Assembly (NCBI GenBank): GCA_035289805.1
Contig: DATDWC010000063.1
Coordinates: 1-7,324, forward strand
Origin: DATDWC01 sp035289805
GTDB lineage: Bacteria; Patescibacteriota; Gracilibacteria; Peribacterales; Peribacteraceae
Direction: 5' to 3'
DNA: 7,324 nucleotides
Made by a program: the position numbers and the translations under genes. Shown piece after piece: positions 1-4,890 of this stretch (position 1 is the stretch's first letter; each line of letters opens with the position of its first letter). The notes under the pieces are model-generated. The model saw only the letters and a list, made by a program, of their open reading frames with translations, was not told the origin of the DNA and did no database searches.

Positions 1-585
1 CGCGGGGATATCCGAAGCAATAAATGTCTCTCCTTTTCCGATGCCAACAATGAGCGGCGAGCCGCGGCGCGCAGCAACAAGCTCATGCGTACCGGTGTTC
101 ATAGCGGCAAATGCATACCATCCATCAAACCGTCGACAGGCAGCACGCGCTGCATCCGCAAATGACTTTGCCGATTTCATTTCTTCCTGCAGGAGGTGAC
201 AGATCACCTCCGTATCGGTTTCCGATTGGAAGACGTACCCTTTTTTCTCAAGTTCACTTCGCAATGCCTGAAAGTTCTCGATGATGCCGTTATGAACAAC
301 AGCGATGGAACCATCCTGCGAGAGGTGAGGATGCGCGTTCGCGACCGTCACGCCGCCGTGGGTGGCCCATCGCGTATGGGCAATGGCGAGCGAGCAGACA
401 TCGGAAAATGATTCAGGATTCACTGCTCCGATTTTCCCAATATTTTTTTCCACCGCGATCGATCCATCAATCATGCGGGCAATCCCCCAGGAATCGTACC
501 CCCGATACTCCAAATTCTTGATGCCGCGAATGACAACTCTCCCCGCATCCACACGCTTCCCCACGTAACCAAAAATTCCACACAT
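1..585 (-). CDS. glmS: Glutamine-fructose-6-phosphate aminotransferase, N-terminal glutaminase part (partial)
   Basis: Makes glucosamine-6-phosphate from fructose-6-phosphate and glutamine, the first committed cytoplasmic step toward UDP-GlcNAc for the cell wall. The 195 visible residues are the class II glutamine amidotransferase domain. The protein begins MCGIFG, so Cys2 becomes the N-terminal nucleophile after Met removal. Other family motifs are LEYRGYDS (25-32), HTRWATHG (70-77), HNGIIEN (98-104) and SETDTEV (121-127). The start is fixed by the required Met-Cys. The gene runs off the left edge, so the two SIS isomerase domains that would complete the roughly 600-residue enzyme are not seen. 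Residue 33 after YDS is Trp where E. coli has Ala. It is the last of three minus-strand genes and follows a lipoprotein gene by 57 bases, with its own -10-like box 6 bases before the ATG. NagB-type or AsnB-type enzymes are excluded by these motifs. Confidence 0.96.
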   Translation of the reverse strand, partial: MCGIFGYVGKRVDAGRVVIRGIKNLEYRGYDSWGIARMIDGSIAVEKNIGKIGAVNPESFSDVCSLAIAHTRWATHGGVTVANAHPHLSQDGSIAVVHNGIIENFQALRSELEKKGYVFQSETDTEVICHLLQEEMKSAKSFADAARAACRRFDGWYAFAAMNTGTHELVAARRGSPLIVGIGKGETFIASDIPA

Positions 586-591
586 GGCGAA

Positions 592-597
592 ATTTTA
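592..597 (-). promoter_or_regulatory. Putative -10 box of glmS
   Basis: TAAAAT on the minus strand, 6 bases before the glmS ATG. Transcription starting about 7 bases downstream would begin at the start codon, giving a leaderless mRNA. No clear -35 box and no TGn extension are visible. Support comes mainly from the same spacing at neighbouring genes. Confidence 0.4.
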
Positions 598-642
598 AAC
601 GTAAAAGGAGAAGGAGAAAAGCAGAAAAGGATCGCTTTTAGT

Positions 643-1434
643 TTAGAAGAACAATCTGCTCCCACCCCGTACTCGGATTCTCCCATCCTCGTATTCTATG
701 AGCTTGAGATCCTCCACTCCCGGAATATCCGTGACAGTTACCCCTTTGAGGAGTGCATCGCGGTTTACATTGATCGCTCTGAGGCGGTTCTTGATTGGCT
801 CAAGAACATCCCCGTAGGCTTCCACAAAATGTTCTTCGATCATGAGGTGGGCACTCGCCTCCGAAAGGAGTCTCTGCTTCTGAATGAGTTCATCCGTAAG
901 AAGCGAAACTCGCTGGGTGTTTCCTTCATTAATAGAATCTGCCATTTCCCCCTGGATCTCGCGGATTCTGCGCTCAAAGCGTGACGAATCATCCTCATCC
1001 TGTTCCTGATCATCCTGAAGTGTGCGCAACCGTATCTCCGCGCGCTGCGTATGAGTTTCCAGGGATTCAACGTACGTATCCAGTGCATCTTCGCGGTTAT
1101 TTGCGGTATTCAGGAGCTGCTGAAGATCGGTATCGAGGAGCGTGAGGAGTGCGCGGAGAAGATTCGTATCCTCCGCGGTATCCCCAAGACCTTCGCCATT
1201 TTCGAGTGGAGGTGGAATACCATACCCCTCTGAAGGCTTTCCAAGGAGGTTCCCCGCAAGAATTCCGGCGATCGCAGCAGGGGTGGGACCTTCATCTGTT
1301 CCTCCCACGGTTCGCTCCATTACAACACGCAGGGAGCTCTCTGCTGCGCCTCCATTCACGAGCGCTTCCTCCTCATTCCCAGCACAGGAAATGAGTGTGA
1401 GGAGGAGGAAAGAGAGAAAAATACTCTTCTTCAT
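643..1434 (-). CDS. Predicted coiled-coil lipoprotein, function unknown
   Basis: A 263-residue protein of no family I recognise. The N-terminus is a lipoprotein signal: Lys2-Lys3, a hydrophobic stretch at 4-15, and lipobox LISC with the lipidated cysteine at 17. An acidic, Gly/Pro-rich linker follows (about 18-85), then a long, highly charged helical part (about 88-215) rich in Glu, Gln, Arg and Leu that looks like a coiled coil. A C-terminal segment (about 220-263) may be a small beta-rich domain. It is probably anchored to the outer face of the membrane through lipid. It lies 64 bases after lepB and 57 before glmS on the same strand, but has its own strong extended -10, so it can be expressed separately. 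The start at 1434 is supported by the signal peptide and by the promoter 8 bases upstream. A structural or envelope-spacing role is only a guess. Confidence 0.8.
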   Translation of the reverse strand: MKKSIFLSFLLLTLISCAGNEEEALVNGGAAESSLRVVMERTVGGTDEGPTPAAIAGILAGNLLGKPSEGYGIPPPLENGEGLGDTAEDTNLLRALLTLLDTDLQQLLNTANNREDALDTYVESLETHTQRAEIRLRTLQDDQEQDEDDSSRFERRIREIQGEMADSINEGNTQRVSLLTDELIQKQRLLSEASAHLMIEEHFVEAYGDVLEPIKNRLRAINVNRDALLKGVTVTDIPGVEDLKLIEYEDGRIRVRGGSRLFF

Positions 1435-1442
1435 GAGAAATA

Positions 1443-1451
1443 ATTATACCA
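1443..1451 (-). promoter_or_regulatory. Extended -10 promoter of the coiled-coil lipoprotein
   Basis: TGGTATAAT on the minus strand: a perfect -10 hexamer with TGn extension, 8 bases before the ATG at 1434. No good -35 is seen, as is usual for extended -10 promoters. The predicted transcript start is within a base or two of the ATG. The same nine bases with the same 8-base gap precede the potassium channel gene. Confidence 0.7.
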
Positions 1452-1466
1452 TATTTTTGCTCTTTT

Positions 1467-1474
1467 TGGTACCA
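1467..1474. promoter_or_regulatory. 8-bp palindrome upstream of the lipoprotein promoter
   Basis: TGGTACCA is a perfect palindrome located where the -35 element would lie for the promoter at 1443-1451. It could be a small operator. At 8 bp it could also be chance. Confidence 0.2.
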
Positions 1475-1498
1475 CTTGCTTATAGCTCACATTCCTCT

Positions 1499-2161
1499 TC
1501 AGAGAGATTCGTTTTCTACTAAACCGTAATCTGGAACTTCCAGAGCATGACTCTTCGTAATCGGGAGAACAATAAACCACACGCGACCGGCAATACTCTT
1601 CCTCGGGACATAGGGAATTGGTTCGTTCGTTTCACTGCGGAAGCTCCGGGAATCAAGGCTCCCTTGCCTGTTATCGCCAAGCAGGAAGTATTCGCCCTCC
1701 GGTACCGTGTAGCGCTCTTCGGTGCGATCACCCATACCAACGGGGAAGCGGAATGTTCTATTGCGGTTTCGCTCATCCAGGTACACCTCCTGTAATTCCT
1801 GCTCACCCTCTGCTGCAGTGACAAATACCCTCCCGTCTCGCAAAACCACGTTATCCCCCGGAGTACCGATGATGCGCTTCACGTAGTACTTTCCGGTATC
1901 ACTCGGTGGATGGAATACGACAACATCTCCCCTCTGTGGCTCGCCCACGATATAGCCAATTTTATTGATGATGATGTACTGCTTATCTTCGAGGGTCGGC
2001 ACCATGGAGTTTCCCTCTACTTCGAATGGAGAGACGATGAATGTGCGGATAATAGCGACCACTGCCACGATGATCACGACGTTCAAGAGAACGTCTAGCA
2101 CATTGTGCAGGACACCGCGGTATGGGAGTTCTGTGCCCAGTTTTTCCTTATGCCACCGCAT
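1499..2161 (-). CDS. lepB: Signal peptidase I
   Basis: Membrane-bound serine protease (family S26) that removes signal peptides from exported proteins on the outer face of the membrane. Counted from the ATG it has 220 residues: a short charged N-terminus, one membrane segment at about 23-40, then the catalytic domain. Catalytic Ser52 lies in GNSMVPTL (50-57) and the general-base Lys95 in YVKRIIGTPGDN (93-104). The third family motif is GDNRQGSLDSR (162-172), matching GDNRDNSxDSR of well-studied homologues. Length and single anchor resemble Gram-positive or CPR forms rather than the longer two-anchor E. coli enzyme. A TTG two codons upstream (2167) is possible, but the ATG fits the -10 box 9 bases away. 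It is divergent from the PH-domain gene. It would process ordinary secreted proteins, whereas the lipoproteins here need signal peptidase II. Confidence 0.95.
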   Translation of the reverse strand: MRWHKEKLGTELPYRGVLHNVLDVLLNVVIIVAVVAIIRTFIVSPFEVEGNSMVPTLEDKQYIIINKIGYIVGEPQRGDVVVFHPPSDTGKYYVKRIIGTPGDNVVLRDGRVFVTAAEGEQELQEVYLDERNRNRTFRFPVGMGDRTEERYTVPEGEYFLLGDNRQGSLDSRSFRSETNEPIPYVPRKSIAGRVWFIVLPITKSHALEVPDYGLVENESL

Positions 2162-2170
2162 TACCAAGGT

Positions 2171-2179
2171 AGTATAGCA
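2171..2179 (-). promoter_or_regulatory. Extended -10 promoter of lepB
   Basis: TGCTATACT on the minus strand: a TGn-extended -10 ending 9 bases before the ATG at 2161. No -35 consensus. The position favours the ATG over the upstream TTG, which would lie only 3 bases from the -10. Confidence 0.55.
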
Positions 2180-2201
2180 CAGCTTTTCCTCCTCTGCTGT
2201 G
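2178..2201. repeat. Inverted repeat between divergent lepB and PH-gene promoters
   Basis: CACAGC (2178-2183) and GCTGTG (2196-2201) are perfect 6-bp inverted arms with a 12-base pyrimidine-rich spacer. The dyad lies between the back-to-back -10 boxes and covers both -35 regions, so it could be an operator shared by the two genes. The arms are short, so chance is possible. Confidence 0.3.
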
Positions 2202-2208
2202 ATGGAGG

Positions 2209-2214
2209 TAGAAT
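2209..2214 (+). promoter_or_regulatory. Putative -10 box of the PH-domain gene
   Basis: TAGAAT ends 9 bases before the ATG at 2224. There is no TGn extension or clear -35. GGAGG at 2204-2208 lies 15 bases from the ATG, too far for a normal ribosome site, and would be outside the transcript if this -10 is used. Confidence 0.35.
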
Positions 2215-2223
2215 GAATGAGAA

Positions 2224-2841
2224 ATGCTGGAACAATTCTTTCAACGGCACCTCGAAGATGATGAACCGCTCTACCTCATCATTCATAAGCACTGGTTCCT
2301 GAGTGTCAAAGAACTTTCACTCCCCGTTCTCGCATTCATCGGGACGCTCATCCTCGGATTCATCGCACCGATTACTCCTGTATTTGCAATCCTCCTCATG
2401 ATTGATGTGGGGATTTTCGTATGGTTCTTCCGGAACTTCCTCGATTACTATCTGGATGCTCTCCTCATCACAGATCGTGCAGTGATTGATGTGGAATGGC
2501 ATGGGTGGTTCCACCGCGAATCCACTCGCATTGAGTACAGCTCGATCGAGGGTGTGAGTTACGAAATTCAGGGGATCCTTGGCACATTCCTCAAGTACGG
2601 AACCATTACGATTGAGCGAATAGGGAGCGGATCTGTGGTAGAGATCGAGAACGTGAAGAACCCACGCGACGTGGAATCTGCAATTCTTGCGTGCCAAACA
2701 GAATGCCTGCGCACGAAGAACCTCAAAGATAGTGCTCAGGTGAAGGACATCATTGCAGAGATTGTGGCGGAGAGAATGCACATGAAGGAATTAGATATGA
2801 ACAAAAAGAGCGAACCTGAGAAAATAAGTACAAAACGCTAA
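2224..2841 (+). CDS. Bacterial PH-domain (YdbS/YdbT-like) membrane protein
   Basis: A 205-residue membrane protein. A short N-terminus rich in acidic residues (about 8-15) is followed by two hydrophobic segments (about 31-50 and 53-70), then FLDYYLDALLITDRAV (72-87) and a beta-rich stretch to about 158. The LLITDR motif, the following strand and the YSSIEGV segment (105-111) are typical of bacterial PH (bPH2) proteins. The charged helical tail (about 160-205) has no family I recognise. The PH-like domain probably faces the cytoplasm. The molecular role of these proteins is mostly unknown. It starts a two-gene unit with pth, 5 bases apart, and is divergent from lepB. ATG 2224 is preferred because it begins just before the conserved region and fits the -10 spacing seen at other genes. 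Confidence 0.8.
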   Translation: MLEQFFQRHLEDDEPLYLIIHKHWFLSVKELSLPVLAFIGTLILGFIAPITPVFAILLMIDVGIFVWFFRNFLDYYLDALLITDRAVIDVEWHGWFHRESTRIEYSSIEGVSYEIQGILGTFLKYGTITIERIGSGSVVEIENVKNPRDVESAILACQTECLRTKNLKDSAQVKDIIAEIVAERMHMKELDMNKKSEPEKISTKR

Positions 2842-2846
2842 GACGT

Positions 2847-3392
2847 ATGAAGCCCTCGCTCATCCTCATTGGCCTTGGGAATCCAGGCAAGGAGTATGTG
2901 GGAACACGTCACAATGTGGGATTTTGGGGCGTAGAGTACCTCGCGGAGAAATTTGGAACAGCAGAGTGGAAGCCGAAGCAAAAATTTCTTGCCGATATTT
3001 GCGAGGGGAGAGTCGTCACGGTTCCAGTCCTCCTTGTAAAACCCGCGACTTTCATGAATCGATCGGGCGAATCCATAAAGAAAATTGTGGATTTCTATCA
3101 ACTGGATCCCGCAAAGCAGATCCTCATCATCAGCGATGAGATTGATCTCGCCCCCGGCGATGCGCGTTATAAGGAGAAAGGAGGTGCAGGGACCCATAAC
3201 GGCCTTAAATCCATCGTGGAGCAATTCGGGGAAGATTTTCCCCGGATCAGGATCGGCGTTGGCAAGCAGAAACCGAGCGAAGATCTTTCGCAGTATGTTC
3301 TCTCCAGAATTCCAAAAGAGGACTACGGGGAAATAGAGAAAGCAGTCACCTCTCTCCCGGAACTCGTCCGGGAATTCACTCTCGGGTCATAG
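2847..3392 (+). CDS. pth: Peptidyl-tRNA hydrolase
   Basis: Cleaves the ester bond of peptidyl-tRNAs released from stalled ribosomes, recycling tRNA in the cytoplasm. At 181 residues it is slightly shorter than the E. coli enzyme (194). Conserved features are GLGNPGKEY (9-17) with Asn12, TRHNVGF (20-26) with catalytic His22, KPATFMNRSG (65-74) with Asn71, the DEIDLAPG segment (97-104) with Asp97, and GAGTHNGLKS (113-122) with Asn118. All catalytic and substrate-clamping residues expected from E. coli Pth (Asn10, His20, Asn68, Asp93, Asn114) have counterparts. The ATG lies 5 bases after the PH-domain gene stop and no Shine-Dalgarno sequence precedes it, so translation may depend on coupling to the upstream gene. 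Its last 17 bases overlap the convergent lipoprotein gene. Confidence 0.96.
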   Translation: MKPSLILIGLGNPGKEYVGTRHNVGFWGVEYLAEKFGTAEWKPKQKFLADICEGRVVTVPVLLVKPATFMNRSGESIKKIVDFYQLDPAKQILIISDEIDLAPGDARYKEKGGAGTHNGLKSIVEQFGEDFPRIRIGVGKQKPSEDLSQYVLSRIPKEDYGEIEKAVTSLPELVREFTLGS

Positions 3393-3900
3393 GTCGTTCC
3401 CCTTCTGTGAGGAGGAGAATGAGCGAGTGTACTTCTTCCGCATCTCCATGGAATTCATAGAATGTATTCCCTATGCCAGCGAATGTGATTTCTTCCTCTG
3501 TAACTACAGGATCAATAAAAGAGAGCATCAATACAGGGGTTCCTGATGCAACTCTCCACTCATGATCTTCGATCGTTCCATCCGCGCTCACACGCAGGAA
3601 AAGTTCTCTCCTTAATCTATTGAAGATTGATTCCATATCCTTCGTATTCTGCATCCACCAAACTGCGGCGCTTCGATCCTCTTCTCGTAGGAGGACGATG
3701 GACTGCACTGTGCCAAATGACTCGTTTGGAAGGAGCGTTAGGGTAAAGCTCTGCTCACTCCTCCCGACCGGTGCGAAGGAGTATCCCTTCTCTGAAGCAA
3801 TAGTGAGAATATTCCTTTCTAATGCCCGCCGCTCTCCATTCTGCGTCGCAACGCAGGAAGCGAAGAGGAATGGGATGAGTATCCAAATAATGAAACGCAT
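3376..3900 (-). CDS. Small predicted lipoprotein, function unknown
   Basis: A 174-residue protein of no recognised family. The start at 3900 gives a signal sequence with Arg2, a hydrophobic stretch at 3-13 and a lipobox-like FASC with Cys16. Leu is at -4 and Phe at -3, a slight deviation from the consensus. The frame stays open upstream to 4023, but that would overlap the divergent channel gene and bury the signal peptide. The mature part looks like a mixed alpha/beta domain with Trp pairs (WW at about 81-82) and hydrophobic strands near the C-terminus (LSLILLLT-like). It ends in TGA inside the last codons of pth, a 17-base tail-to-tail overlap. It is divergent from the potassium channel across 52 bases, so the two could be co-regulated. 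No enzymatic motif is seen. Confidence 0.75.
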   Translation of the reverse strand: MRFIIWILIPFLFASCVATQNGERRALERNILTIASEKGYSFAPVGRSEQSFTLTLLPNESFGTVQSIVLLREEDRSAAVWWMQNTKDMESIFNRLRRELFLRVSADGTIEDHEWRVASGTPVLMLSFIDPVVTEEEITFAGIGNTFYEFHGDAEEVHSLILLLTEGERPMTRE

Positions 3901-3909
3901 AGGAGGAGC

Positions 3910-3915
3910 AGTGTA
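3910..3915 (-). promoter_or_regulatory. Putative -10 box of the small lipoprotein
   Basis: TACACT on the minus strand, 9 bases before the ATG at 3900. It is a weak match alone, with no -35. It is listed because the distance matches the other genes in the window. Confidence 0.3.
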
Positions 3916-3935
3916 TCGAATTTCTTTGGGAGAGG

Positions 3936-3944
3936 TGGTATAAT
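3936..3944 (+). promoter_or_regulatory. Extended -10 promoter of the potassium channel
   Basis: TGGTATAAT, a perfect TGn-extended -10, followed by 8 bases and the ATG at 3953. It is identical in sequence and spacing to the promoter at 1443-1451 and predicts a leaderless or nearly leaderless mRNA. Confidence 0.7.
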
Positions 3945-3952
3945 AGAGAGAA

Positions 3953-4828
3953 ATGAACATACCATTCATGAGAGGCGGGACCCCGAAAAAATTGAGGCTC
4001 TTTACCCGTTTCATCGATGCCATTGTTCAGCTTTCGTACCAGTCGCTCTTCCTCGTATGGCTGCTGCTTGCTGTAGTTATTGGCGGCCTGTACTTCATTT
4101 TGAGTTTTGTTCCGGGAGAAGGTCCTGTGCAGCTCACGAATATCGATGGCACATGGAGCCGATTCTGGAACAGCATTTACTTTAGCTTCGTCACGGTTAC
4201 TTCCACGGGGTATGGCGATATTACGCCGATGGGGGCATCAAAACTTCTCGCAATTTTCCAGAGTATTCTCGCACTCCTCGTCTTCGCGGTGCTCGTCACA
4301 AAGCTTGTTTCCAAGCAGCAGGATGTTGCGCTACAACAAATTCATAAGCTGGTATTTGAGGATGTTTTCCATAATATTCGTGAGGGCTTCTACATTGTTC
4401 GCAAGGATTTTGATCGCATCATTCATACTGCCGAGCATGGTGTTGCATTGACGGAGCACAATTGGGAGGATCTCCAAACAGCGTATCGGCAGGCGCAGAG
4501 CTTTCTCCGTCGAATTCCCGATTTCTACAATCCAGAGAATCGTCTATATGAGATTGATGTGCGGCGAGAGGAGTTACTCCACGATGGTTTGTATCGCACG
4601 CTTACGCGCCTCAAACATCTCATCAACATTTTTGAGGAGAAGAATATTCCCTGGATTCATGAAAATGCGAGCCTTGAGGAGCTTCGGGAATTTCTCAAGC
4701 TCCTGGATGTCACAGTAAAGTTCTGGCAAAAGCATTCCCCACACGGAAGGAAGGAAGCATTTGATGAACTCCTGCAGCAAGGCACTCAAATTCATCAGCT
4801 CATTGAGTCGAAGGTGGAGAAAAATTGA
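3953..4828 (+). CDS. Two-transmembrane potassium channel with unrecognised helical C-terminal domain
   Basis: A 291-residue ion channel of the two-helix (Ion_trans_2, KcsA/MthK-like) type, acting as a tetramer in the cytoplasmic membrane. The first membrane helix is about 31-52, the pore helix about 70-82, the selectivity filter TSTGYGD at 83-89, and the second helix about 94-116. The filter is the canonical TxGYGD, so K+ selectivity is expected. The remaining 175 residues are cytoplasmic, charged and mostly helical. I see no Rossmann GxGxxG motif of an RCK/TrkA-N domain and no cyclic-nucleotide-binding signature, so the gating ligand is unknown. The start at 3953 is set by the -10 box 8 bases upstream; Met6 is an alternative. 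It is followed 62 bases later by acs, which has its own promoter, and there is no terminator between them, so read-through is possible. Confidence 0.88.
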   Translation: MNIPFMRGGTPKKLRLFTRFIDAIVQLSYQSLFLVWLLLAVVIGGLYFILSFVPGEGPVQLTNIDGTWSRFWNSIYFSFVTVTSTGYGDITPMGASKLLAIFQSILALLVFAVLVTKLVSKQQDVALQQIHKLVFEDVFHNIREGFYIVRKDFDRIIHTAEHGVALTEHNWEDLQTAYRQAQSFLRRIPDFYNPENRLYEIDVRREELLHDGLYRTLTRLKHLINIFEEKNIPWIHENASLEELREFLKLLDVTVKFWQKHSPHGRKEAFDELLQQGTQIHQLIESKVEKN

Positions 4829-4831
4829 GAT

Positions 4832-4860
4832 GTGACGAAAGAGGGTATTTATGCTATAAT
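4832..4860 (+). promoter_or_regulatory. Promoter of acs
   Basis: The -35-like GTGACG (4832-4837, 4 of 6 matches to TTGACA) lies 17 bases before a perfect TATAAT (4855-4860) with TGC extension. This is the best complete promoter in the window. A start near 4867 gives a leader of about 24 bases, unlike most neighbours. The leader is A/T-rich then C/T-rich, with no Shine-Dalgarno sequence. Confidence 0.7.
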
Positions 4861-4880
4861 AAAGAGTAATAATAATACCC
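4843..4880. promoter_or_regulatory. Inverted repeat flanking the acs -10 and start site (candidate operator)
   Basis: GGGTATT (4843-4849) and AATACCC (4874-4880) are perfect 7-bp inverted arms with 24 bases between them, 31 bp centre to centre, close to three helical turns. The dyad is centred on the -10/start region. Only the downstream arm would be transcribed, so it suggests a DNA operator rather than an RNA hairpin. Confidence 0.4.
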
Positions 4881-4890
4881 ACATCTCCCT

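Noticed and set aside
2162..2167. TTG start for lepB two codons upstream
   Set aside because: It would lie only 3 bases after the -10 box and adds nothing conserved. The ATG at 2161 fits the spacing of neighbouring genes.
2213..2302. Short upstream frame starting ATG 2213 with GGAGG four bases before it
   Set aside because: It is out of frame with and overlaps the PH-domain gene, overlaps the -10 box, and encodes a low-complexity 29-residue product. Probably chance.
3355..3373. TCCCGG/CCGGGA hairpin as a terminator at the end of pth
   Set aside because: It lies inside the coding sequence and no T-tract follows on either strand.
3901..4023. Upstream extension of the minus-strand small lipoprotein to 4023
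   Set aside because: It would overlap the divergent channel start and its promoter, and would place 41 residues before an obvious lipoprotein signal peptide.
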